In this document: positions 1-5,352 of the stretch, in pieces
Numbering within the stretch: position 1 is the stretch's first letter
Layout of the letters: every line of letters begins with the position of its first letter
Origin: an uncultured Ruminococcus sp.
GTDB lineage: Bacteria > Bacillota > Clostridia > Oscillospirales > Ruminococcaceae
Length of the DNA stretch: 5,352 nt
Direction of reading: 5' to 3'
Assembly (NCBI GenBank): GCA_902772615.1
Contig: CACYBC010000075.1
Coordinates: 1-5,352, forward strand
Notes under the pieces: model-generated
The model's input: only the letters and a program-made list of their open reading frames with translations
Told to the model about the DNA's origin: nothing
Database searches by the model: none
Made by a program: the position numbers and the translations under genes

Positions 1-767
1 CTGAAGAAATCCTCACCGTTGCTCAGAGCTTTTTCGAGAGGTATGCAGCCGCCTCCCTGGCCGTATGTGCGAAGACCGCCGCCGCTCTCGAATATAGCCC
101 TCTGGAACAGTCCTTCGTTCATGGGGGATCCGACCTGGCACAGGGTGGACCCGGCACCTGCGGACTGTCCGAAAATGGTAATGTTCTTCGGGTCACCGCC
201 AAAGGCTTCGATGTTGCGGATCACCCACTGTACACCGGCTCTCTGGTCCAGAAGACCATAGTTGCCGACGGGCTCTCCGGGAGACTCCGCCATAAGTTCG
301 GGATGTGCAAGGAATCCGAATACGCCGAGCCTGTACTGAACAGAGACCAGAATGACTCCTCTTCTGGCGATGCGCTCGCCGTCAAATTCCATCTCTGCCG
401 TGTTCCCGGCCGTGAATCCTCCGCCGAAAAACCAGACCATGACGGGCATCTTCTCGTCGCCGGTCTTTGCATTTGTCCAGACGTTGAGATAAAGGCTGTC
501 CTCGCTCATTTCTATAGTCGGGTCAACGTTCCATTCTCTCGCGTAGATGTTCGTCGGATCCAGACCCGGAGGAGTCTGCATATTAATTGGTGAAAAGGTA
601 TAGCATTCGCGTTCGCCTTCCCAGTTATCTGCCGGCTGGGGAGCCTTCCATCTCAGATCTCCTACGGGAGGCTTTGCGAAAGGAATGCCTTTGAACGCGG
701 TGACGCGGGGATCTGCGGCGGGGATCCCGCGGACCAGGCCGTTTTCTGTCTTTACTACTCGCAGCAT
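1..767 (-). CDS. Type B carboxylesterase (alpha/beta hydrolase), C-terminus cut by window edge
   Basis: This gene encodes the N-terminal 255 residues of a type B carboxylesterase (the COesterase, para-nitrobenzyl esterase group), which hydrolyses carboxylic esters; the substrate cannot be told. Reading from the minus-strand ATG at 767, the family landmarks appear in order: NGLVRG (residues 9-14), FKGIPFAKPPVGDLRW (25-40), EDSLYLNVW (89-97), the oxyanion-hole loop FGGGF (114-118), VQYRLGVFGFL (143-153), GNYGLLDQ (168-175), FGGDPKNITIFGQSAG (189-204) with nucleophile Ser202, and FESGG (226-230). The catalytic Glu and His lie in the missing half; members are usually about 450-550 residues. There is no signal peptide, because family sequence starts at residue 4, so the enzyme is probably cytoplasmic. 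The start is fixed by an in-frame TAA two codons upstream (771-773) and an AGAAAGGA ribosome site. The loop has Phe where HGGGF is usual and the elbow has Gln where GESAG is usual. Family assignment is firm. Confidence 0.93.
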   Translation of the reverse strand, partial: MLRVVKTENGLVRGIPAADPRVTAFKGIPFAKPPVGDLRWKAPQPADNWEGERECYTFSPINMQTPPGLDPTNIYAREWNVDPTIEMSEDSLYLNVWTNAKTGDEKMPVMVWFFGGGFTAGNTAEMEFDGERIARRGVILVSVQYRLGVFGFLAHPELMAESPGEPVGNYGLLDQRAGVQWVIRNIEAFGGDPKNITIFGQSAGAGSTLCQVGSPMNEGLFQRAIFESGGGLRTYGQGGGCIPLEKALSNGEDFF

Positions 768-776
768 GTCTTAATG

Positions 777-784
777 TCCTTTCT
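777..784 (-). promoter_or_regulatory. Ribosome binding site of the carboxylesterase
   Basis: The minus strand reads AGAAAGGA here, ending 9 bases before the ATG at 767. Together with the in-frame TAA at 771-773 it settles the start codon. Confidence 0.7.
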
Positions 785-810
785 GTGATCGGTCGTCTGT
801 TACTGAATTG

Positions 811-816
811 ATTATA
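811..816 (-). promoter_or_regulatory. Putative -10 box for the carboxylesterase
   Basis: The minus strand carries a perfect TATAAT about 43 bases upstream of the esterase start, within AT-rich sequence (TTTTTGTTTTATAAT). A start site near 804 would give a leader of about 37 bases. No convincing -35 hexamer is seen at 15-19 bases spacing (for example GCAGAA at 17), so the promoter may be weak or activator-dependent. Its place after the thioesterase terminator supports independent transcription of the esterase. Confidence 0.4.
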
Positions 817-915
817 AAACAAAAAGATGAGCGTTCTGCGGAAGACAGGTATCGGGAATGCAAAATCAGCATCTTATACTGAGAACTGCTGTCAAAGTGT
901 ACAAGTTGCCCACAG

Positions 916-945
916 AAAAAGCCGTGCGTCATACGGCACGGCTTT
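916..945 (-). terminator. Intrinsic terminator of the thioesterase gene
   Basis: A perfect 10-bp stem (AAAGCCGTGC at 918-927 against GCACGGCTTT at 936-945) with an 8-base loop is followed on the minus strand by five T residues (916-920). It starts 36 bases after the thioesterase stop codon. The plus-strand side lacks a good T run after the stem (GGCTTTGCC), so the terminator works mainly for minus-strand transcripts. The rest of the 768-981 gap shows only the esterase leader and promoter signals; no small gene was seen. Confidence 0.88.
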
Positions 946-981
946 GCCTGAAACTGAAGAATAGGTTTTAATGTATTGCGA

Positions 982-1704
982 TCACGAGTATCTCAGTTCA
1001 AGCGCACAGTTGCCGTCGGGCTTGATGAAGGAGACCTCGATGAAATCATCGTTCTTTCTGTGGTAAACAGACAGTTCCTCACCTTCGAAACACTGGGCAC
1101 GGTACCAGATCTCCATAAACCGGATGTTCGCGGAGTTCCAATCCGAGGAAGAGAACAGAGAAGCAAAGGCCCTTAGGTATGCGACGTTGTTCATGTGACC
1201 TCCCAGATCTATGTCCGTTGACCGCACGAGGTACCTTCCGAGAAGTTCGCCTTCAGCGGGATCATCTTCAAAGCGGGTGAAGGCCTCGCTCATGGAACAC
1301 CTGTCTGTAAGCTCCAGATCGGCAGGATATACGGAATCGACATGCCTGAGCCTTCCGGAAGATATATCGAGTATCGCCCATTCGGTCTTCCCGCAGCAGA
1401 GCGTCTCACCGTTCGCGGTGATCTCATAATCTCTCAGACATTTCCTCCTGTCGGGGATCTCCGGCCAGGTAGTCAGCCGGACGCTTTCCCCGAATTCCGG
1501 CCTCCTGCAGAAACGGAGCATCGTTTTAACCGTGAGCCAGAATCCTCCTTGTGCGCCGAGGACCTTCTGACCGATGCCCAGGATGTTTGAATGCTCTGCG
1601 GCGATATCCATGAAAAGGGCTGCCGTATCCGGGATGCCCAGCCTTCCGGTGCTGTCGCACATACTGGGAACGATGAGGATCTCTTTTGAGAATTCACTGG
1701 TCAT
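982..1704 (-). CDS. Acyl-ACP thioesterase, FatA/FatB-like double hotdog protein
   Basis: The product is expected to release free fatty acids from acyl-acyl carrier protein in the cytoplasm. The 240-residue length fits bacterial members of the family (PF01643 type), which are made of two hotdog domains. The first domain shows the central helix MDIAAEHSNILGIG (32-45), GGFWLTVKTMLRF (53-65) and the characteristic TWPEIPDRRKCLRDYEI stretch (79-95). The second has the signature TDIDLGGHMNNVAYLRA (163-179), matching the plant DxNxHxNNxxY catalytic loop, and YRAQCFEGEE (201-210), matching the plant region with the catalytic Glu/Cys. By that alignment Asp166 and His170 are kept, but the usual Asn is Gly168 and the usual Glu is Gln204, so chain preference and catalytic detail are uncertain. 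The ATG at 1704 has an AAGAAAGAAG ribosome site 6 bases upstream. The gene is divergent from the membrane protein gene at 1794 and ends in the terminator at 916-945. What its fatty acids are used for is not shown by the context. Confidence 0.88.
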   Translation of the reverse strand: MTSEFSKEILIVPSMCDSTGRLGIPDTAALFMDIAAEHSNILGIGQKVLGAQGGFWLTVKTMLRFCRRPEFGESVRLTTWPEIPDRRKCLRDYEITANGETLCCGKTEWAILDISSGRLRHVDSVYPADLELTDRCSMSEAFTRFEDDPAEGELLGRYLVRSTDIDLGGHMNNVAYLRAFASLFSSSDWNSANIRFMEIWYRAQCFEGEELSVYHRKNDDFIEVSFIKPDGNCALELRYS

Positions 1705-1710
1705 AAATAT

Positions 1711-1720
1711 CTTCTTTCTT
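1711..1720 (-). promoter_or_regulatory. Ribosome binding site of the thioesterase
   Basis: The minus strand reads AAGAAAGAAG, ending 6 bases before the ATG at 1704. It is a purine-rich but imperfect Shine-Dalgarno sequence; no better-placed alternative start is seen just upstream. Confidence 0.5.
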
Positions 1721-1743
1721 AAGTAAAATACCCTGAAAAAGGG

Positions 1744-1765
1744 AATTGATATATAATAATTGATA
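1744..1765 (+). promoter_or_regulatory. Divergent intergenic promoter: TATAAT flanked by two AATTGATA repeats
   Basis: This sits in the 89-bp gap between the divergent thioesterase and membrane protein genes. A perfect plus-strand -10 box TATAAT (1752-1757) is bordered exactly by AATTGATA at 1744-1751 and again at 1758-1765. A start near 1764 would give a leader of about 30 bases to the ATG at 1794. The -35 position (TACCCT at 17 spacing) is poor, though a TG at 1747-1748 could act as an extended -10 for the overlapping TATATA at 1750-1755. On the minus strand the same stretch offers only TATTAT (1753-1758) without a good -35, so the thioesterase promoter may overlap here but is not resolved. 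Confidence 0.45.
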
Positions 1766-1782
1766 AAAAAGGGAAAACAGAC

Positions 1783-1787
1783 AGGAG
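1783..1787 (+). promoter_or_regulatory. Ribosome binding site of the 432-aa membrane protein
   Basis: AGGAG lies 6 bases before the ATG at 1794, a strong match at good spacing that fixes this start. Confidence 0.8.
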
Positions 1788-1793
1788 TCTGAG

Positions 1794-3092
1794 ATGGATT
1801 ACAGAGAAGATGAAGATCAGATCACCGATGCTCCGGCGACATGTCTGAATGAGGCCGCAGAAGATTTGCCGCTGAACAGTACAGATCAGCAGGGTTCATG
1901 TAATGCGCCTGAACACATCAAAGCGTTTGATGCCGTTAAGTCTGACGCCGGATCTCGCAGTTCCGGAACGGCAGGAAGAACTGTAGCAGTTATAATTGCG
2001 TTGCTTGCCGCTGCATCGCTGATCTTTTTCCTCTGTTATTATAATCTCCCCAATAACAGATATAAAAGACTTATGAAGGCAGCTGCCGGATATCTCAATG
2101 AGCAGGAGACCGTTCTTGCGGCAGAGTTCTACCGTAAAGCGCTTGAACTGATGCCCGGTTCGGAAGAAGCAGAGGAGGCTTTATACGGTATCTGGAGCAG
2201 AGCGCTTGATGAGATCATGGAGCTTGCTGACAGAGGCAGTTTCAAGGATGCTCTGCTGCAGGCCAGAAAGCTTCCTCAGATAGATCCGGAACGCTCTGTG
2301 ATGAACCGCTCTGCGATAGCGGTCATCTATAAACAGTGGGTATGCGCCATGGCGGAATCAAATGACGCTGAGGGGATCAGAAAACTGCTTTCAGATGCTT
2401 CCGAAGATCTTTCCGGCGAAGAGATAGAGCAGGTGCGGCAGGAAGCTTCCAGAGCAGAGGAGTATTACCGGATCCTCAGGATGCTGAATGAAAAAGCTGA
2501 AGAGATCATCTTGCTCGACCGAGAGGGAAACATATCTGAAGTGTTTACGGAGATCCCGTCACTTGCGGAATTGGCCGACCGGTATATAGATCTTGGCGGA
2601 AATGCTCCTTTTATTTTCGGACATAAAGAAGGCGAACAGCTTGGGTACTTCTTCTCCGGGTTTGATGTATTTGTGGTGATAGGAAAACTTGAACGGACAG
2701 GGATCGCGGAAGGCGAAGCAACTGCTTACTATGTTGAATGCCTCGGAACTGAAGATGAATATCTGTACCGGTATACCAGTGACTGGAGAGACGGCAGACC
2801 CAACGGATATTGCGAATACAGCGAGATGAGCGGCGGAATGACAGAGAACAGGGCTGGTATCACGATGAAGGGCGTGCTGTCCGGCGGAGACTGGGACGGT
2901 GAAGTAGAAGAAGCTTATACCGACGGTGAGACCTACACGATAACGTTCGTTGAAGGTTATGTCGAGATCATTGAAAAGGAAGATGCCGACTTGAACTTAG
3001 TGGGTTATAATAAAGGCGGCAACAAGAAAAGGTATTATTCGGACCAGGAGGCAAGTCATGAATATGGCGTGCCGTACATGTATTATAATTAA
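1794..3092 (+). CDS. Membrane-anchored TPR-like protein with MORN-like C-terminal repeats, function unknown
   Basis: No named family is recognised for the 432-residue product. Residues 1-62 are polar and acidic, with no zinc ribbon. Residues 63-83 (TVAVIIALLAAASLIFFLCYY) form one transmembrane helix after a short Arg-containing segment, so the N-terminus is probably inside and residues 84-432 outside. Residues 90-160 look like TPR helices (LAAEFYRKALELMPGSEEA at 108-126; ADRGSFKDALLQARKL at 145-160), and charged helices follow to about 245. After a globular stretch (GYFFSGFDVFVVIGKL, 284-299), two MORN-like units appear: WRDGRPNGYCEY (331-342) and GVLSGGDWDGEVEEAY (360-375). The neighbour starting at 3149 is a clear paralogue: residues 80-165 here match its residues 494-579 without gaps at about 36 of 86 identities by hand count. 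The 56-bp gap with no terminator suggests one operon. A structural or signalling role at the cell surface is only a guess. Confidence 0.9.
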   Translation: MDYREDEDQITDAPATCLNEAAEDLPLNSTDQQGSCNAPEHIKAFDAVKSDAGSRSSGTAGRTVAVIIALLAAASLIFFLCYYNLPNNRYKRLMKAAAGYLNEQETVLAAEFYRKALELMPGSEEAEEALYGIWSRALDEIMELADRGSFKDALLQARKLPQIDPERSVMNRSAIAVIYKQWVCAMAESNDAEGIRKLLSDASEDLSGEEIEQVRQEASRAEEYYRILRMLNEKAEEIILLDREGNISEVFTEIPSLAELADRYIDLGGNAPFIFGHKEGEQLGYFFSGFDVFVVIGKLERTGIAEGEATAYYVECLGTEDEYLYRYTSDWRDGRPNGYCEYSEMSGGMTENRAGITMKGVLSGGDWDGEVEEAYTDGETYTITFVEGYVEIIEKEDADLNLVGYNKGGNKKRYYSDQEASHEYGVPYMYYN

Positions 3093-3096
3093 AGAT

Positions 3097-3116
3097 ATCT
3101 GATCATATAGTCAGAT
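3097..3116 (+). other. Intercistronic inverted repeat
   Basis: ATCTGA (3097-3102) pairs perfectly with TCAGAT (3111-3116) around an 8-base loop in the 56-bp gap between the two membrane protein genes. The stem is AT-rich and has no T run after it, so it is not a convincing terminator. It could be an mRNA-processing or stabilising hairpin, an operator, or chance. Confidence 0.35.
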
Positions 3117-3135
3117 CACAATCCGATATATCATT

Positions 3136-3141
3136 AGGAGG
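3136..3141 (+). promoter_or_regulatory. Ribosome binding site of the zinc-ribbon membrane protein
   Basis: A perfect AGGAGG lies 7 bases before the ATG at 3149. It decides the start of a gene whose reading frame has no stop before the window edge. Confidence 0.9.
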
Positions 3142-3148
3142 TCGGTAT

Positions 3149-5352
3149 ATGCTGTACTGTCCGGAATGCGGCGCTGTGCTGTCTGATGATGCGCAGTTCT
3201 GCTACAGATGCAAAACCAGAATAGCGACACATCTTGAAGAAAACGAAAAACTTAACGTGGTTTTTCCGGATATAAAATATGATCCGGTACGCACCGACGC
3301 CATTGGCGGCGATGCGCCTGCGGAAGCAGACTGCCCGGAACCTGAAAAGAAAGAGAGTGCGGAAGAAATGATCGGACAAGTAGAGAATGATGTCCCGTTT
3401 GGAGCGGATGCAGAAAATGCGGATACTGAAGAAGCGCGTGCGGAAGACATTGAAGTAACTGCTCCGGAAACCGAGACGGACGTGCCTGACCGTACAGGTG
3501 TTGATGGCGTTCTGGATCCGGTGGCAAATGCAGAAAAAGAACTGTTCAATATGCTGGAGGAACTCAGACGCGCGGCGGGCATGGATATCCAGTCAGTGCA
3601 GGATGAACTGAAGAAAGCATCTGAAATAGATCCTCCTGCTTCCGATGAGGGAGAGGCGGATGATGGCGATACACAGCCGGAACCCGACCCGGTTGAGCCG
3701 GCTGATAATGACCAGGCGGAAGCCGATCCCATCAAGTCCTTCTTCGAATTCGATGCGGATGATGTAGTAGGCGCCTACGGACTGGACAGTCTCATTCAGA
3801 AGCAGCCGCTGGCGGAAGAGGCAGGTGACGGACTGTTTGACTCTGACTTCGACTTTGATTTTGATGCAGCGGATATATCTGACGAACCCGAACAGGCAGT
3901 TACCGACCGGGACCTGATGGCAGAAAAAGAGGCGGTGAACGAACCTGAAAAGCCGATCTTCGTTTTTGATGCAGTGGGGATGACCGATCAGTCTGACCTG
4001 GAGAAGTCTTCATCAGCAGAAACAGAGAGCGGAGCCGGGCATACTGATTTCACTTTTGAGGCCCGGGAGACTGCCTCTGGGGAAGAGATCGAGGAATATT
4101 TCCCGGATGAAACGGTGATGCCGGAGAATGAGAACGGTGAATCGTCTGCAGAGGCTGAACAGGCAGCAGGAACATCTGTTGAAACAGCCGATGAACCGCA
4201 GACAGTCGATGCCGCAGACGCTGCTGAGCAGATCTTGGATGCGACCGCAGCCGAACCGGTGTCTGAATCAGCCGAAAGCGTGACGGAAGATATTCATGAA
4301 ACGGAAACTGCCGCAAAGGAAGAAAGCGCTGAGACTGAACTTCCGAAGTTTGTTTTCGACGACTATGATGACGACGATACCTATGATGAACAGCAGGATG
4401 CTGCGGCTGAAGCTGGCTCTGTGGCAGGAAAAGGACTACAGGCTGAAGAGGACGTCAACAGGAGCGCAGTTGTGCGTGCCCTGTATTCCAGAGAACTGAC
4501 TGTGGACAAACCGATACGGACCGATGAGCTGGTATCTGAGAAACCGGCTTCGATAGAAGCGAGGAAAAGGAAGAGAAACAGCCTGATCGCGGTCCTGGCA
4601 CTGGCTTTGGTCATCTCGCTGGCGGCTGTTTATTATCACAATCTTCCCGGGAATGTCTATTCACGCCATATGAAAAAAGCCGAGGCTGCGCTGTCACAGG
4701 GAGATGTGTCTGTCGCAGCGGTTGAGTATAATAAAGCGCTGGAGATCAGACCTGACTCCCTGCAGGCTTCCGAAGTGCTTGATTCGCTTTGGAGTGAAGC
4801 ATGCAGCAAAGCAGATGTGCTGGCTGATGAAGGAAAGTACAGCGATGCCGTCGCTGCGGCTCAGGATCTGAAGCTGATACACCCGCAGGACAGCAGCGGA
4901 TTTGCTGAGGAGATGGAGAAGATCTACTCTTCCTGGGCGTACTCGGCAGCACTTTCCGGCAGAGTCGACGAAGTGAGCAGGATCCTCGAGATGTCGAAGA
5001 ACGATGTGGGCTCAGAAGCCTACTCCAGGATCGAGACACTGGCAAGGGAAGGTCAGGCCAGAGCTAGTCATGCCGGCGTTTTCTCGGAGACCAGTGAGAA
5101 GATACTGGACAATTTCTTCGGAGGAAACCGTCTGGCGGTATTCGACATAATGAACGGAATAAAGTCTGACATCGCCTCATATATGAACGAGGGAGGATCT
5201 TTCCCGTTCATATCGGAGGAGGAGAGGGCAGGCAGACACGTTGCATACTATGGGAACGGAGATACGTTCCAGGTCTATATTGGGAAACTGACGGACGAAG
5301 ATAGCCGTATAGGTACCGCTGACTCCTTTGTCATAAGCAGCGGAGGAAGTCA
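3149..5352 (+). CDS. Zinc ribbon / acidic linker / one-helix TPR-like membrane protein, C-terminus cut by window edge
   Basis: The frame stays open for 734 codons to the right edge. Residues 4-21 form a four-cysteine zinc ribbon (CPECG, then CYRC: Cys4, Cys7, Cys18, Cys21). Residues about 28-470 are a strongly acidic, low-complexity linker, probably disordered, with one likely amphipathic helix (127-157). It carries five short aromatic-acidic motifs: FEFDA (199-203), FDFDA (236-240), FVFDA (271-275), FTFEA (301-305) and FVFDD (401-405). RKRKR (472-476) precedes a single transmembrane helix (478-496), so the ribbon and linker should be cytoplasmic and the rest outside. Residues 497-734 follow the upstream paralogue almost colinearly: NLP is at 498 here and 84 there, and IGKL at 711-714 here and 296-299 there, a net shift of one residue. 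They include a TPR-like repeat (VAAVEYNKALEIRPDSLQA). If colinearity continues, the whole protein would be about 850 residues with a MORN-like end. The layout recalls TcaA-type proteins (cytoplasmic zinc ribbon, one helix, outer domains), but no homology is claimed. Function unknown. Confidence 0.9.
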   Translation, partial: MLYCPECGAVLSDDAQFCYRCKTRIATHLEENEKLNVVFPDIKYDPVRTDAIGGDAPAEADCPEPEKKESAEEMIGQVENDVPFGADAENADTEEARAEDIEVTAPETETDVPDRTGVDGVLDPVANAEKELFNMLEELRRAAGMDIQSVQDELKKASEIDPPASDEGEADDGDTQPEPDPVEPADNDQAEADPIKSFFEFDADDVVGAYGLDSLIQKQPLAEEAGDGLFDSDFDFDFDAADISDEPEQAVTDRDLMAEKEAVNEPEKPIFVFDAVGMTDQSDLEKSSSAETESGAGHTDFTFEARETASGEEIEEYFPDETVMPENENGESSAEAEQAAGTSVETADEPQTVDAADAAEQILDATAAEPVSESAESVTEDIHETETAAKEESAETELPKFVFDDYDDDDTYDEQQDAAAEAGSVAGKGLQAEEDVNRSAVVRALYSRELTVDKPIRTDELVSEKPASIEARKRKRNSLIAVLALALVISLAAVYYHNLPGNVYSRHMKKAEAALSQGDVSVAAVEYNKALEIRPDSLQASEVLDSLWSEACSKADVLADEGKYSDAVAAAQDLKLIHPQDSSGFAEEMEKIYSSWAYSAALSGRVDEVSRILEMSKNDVGSEAYSRIETLAREGQARASHAGVFSETSEKILDNFFGGNRLAVFDIMNGIKSDIASYMNEGGSFPFISEEERAGRHVAYYGNGDTFQVYIGKLTDEDSRIGTADSFVISSGGS
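3743..4363 (+). repeat. Series of five FxF(D/E)(A/D) mini-motifs in the acidic linker
   Basis: Within the zinc-ribbon protein, short motifs encoded at 3743-3757, 3854-3868, 3959-3973, 4049-4063 and 4349-4363 each read Phe-x-Phe-acidic-Ala/Asp. The first four are 30-37 residues apart and the last comes 100 residues later. The surrounding linker is otherwise poor in aromatic residues, which makes the motifs stand out. The DNA is not a close tandem repeat: the same residues use different codons (TTC or TTT, GAT or GAC or GAG). That points to conservation at protein level rather than a recent repeat expansion. Candidate docking motifs; no partner is known. Confidence 0.55.

Noticed and set aside
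303..593. Plus-strand open frame of 96 codons
   Set aside because: It lies opposite the carboxylesterase, whose minus-strand frame carries continuous family motifs; the plus product resembles nothing.
625..822. Minus-strand open frame of 65 codons overlapping the esterase start
   Set aside because: It is an Arg-rich out-of-frame reading of the esterase 5' end; the real frame starts at 767 with its own ribosome site.
890..895. Perfect minus-strand TTGACA as a -35 box for the esterase
   Set aside because: The nearest -10-like hexamer, TATAAG at 873-878, is only 11 bases away and nothing suitable lies at 16-18 bases, so no promoter is called there.
1342..1590. Plus-strand open frame of 82 codons
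   Set aside because: It is antisense to the thioesterase and lacks a ribosome site or recognisable features.
1731..1743. CCCT-GAAAA-AGGG hairpin in the divergent gap as a terminator
   Set aside because: The stem is only 4 bp, there is no T run in either direction, and the divergent genes place no 3' end here.
3084..3089. TATAAT at the end of the first membrane protein gene as a promoter for the second
   Set aside because: It is in the coding end (YYN stop) with no -35 at proper spacing (AATATG at 17) and no correctly spaced TG; operon transcription explains the second gene.
3202..3735. Long minus-strand open frame (177 codons), Ser-rich, opposite the zinc-ribbon protein
   Set aside because: It is antisense to the acidic linker, whose GAx- and GCx-rich codons give Ser/Ala-rich reverse frames with few stops. 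It has no ribosome site or recognisable domain, and the plus-strand frame is strongly supported.

Overview
The window looks like chromosome of a Gram-positive, anaerobe-type Firmicute (Clostridia, perhaps Lachnospiraceae or a neighbouring gut or rumen lineage). This is inferred from strong AGGAGG-type ribosome binding sites, TATAAT promoters, a short FatA/FatB-like acyl-ACP thioesterase, and membrane proteins of the zinc ribbon / one-helix / TPR type. It is a protein-level impression from memory, not a database result. There are four protein genes, two of them cut by window edges. No RNA gene, mobile element or CRISPR array was seen.

Left half, minus strand. A type B carboxylesterase (start at 767) runs off the left edge and keeps its oxyanion-hole loop and GQSAG nucleophile motif. 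Upstream of it on the same strand is an acyl-ACP thioesterase (982-1704) that ends in a clear intrinsic terminator (916-945). The esterase has its own TATAAT box (811-816) after that terminator, so the two are probably separate transcripts.

Centre. An 89-bp gap (1705-1793) holds divergent expression signals. On the plus strand a perfect TATAAT is flanked exactly by two copies of AATTGATA.

Right half, plus strand. Two tandem, paralogous membrane proteins lie 56 bp apart and probably form an operon. The first (1794-3092, 432 aa) has a short acidic N-terminus, one transmembrane helix, a TPR-like helical region and a C-terminal region with MORN-like repeats. The second (3149 to beyond the right edge) has an N-terminal four-cysteine zinc ribbon, then a roughly 440-residue strongly acidic linker with at least five FxF(D/E)(A/D) mini-motifs. 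Its transmembrane helix and extracytoplasmic region match the first protein almost without gaps. Predicted topology puts the zinc ribbon and linker in the cytoplasm and the TPR and MORN-like parts outside. The function is unknown; this pair is the most interesting part of the window. No functional link to the thioesterase or esterase is evident beyond adjacency.
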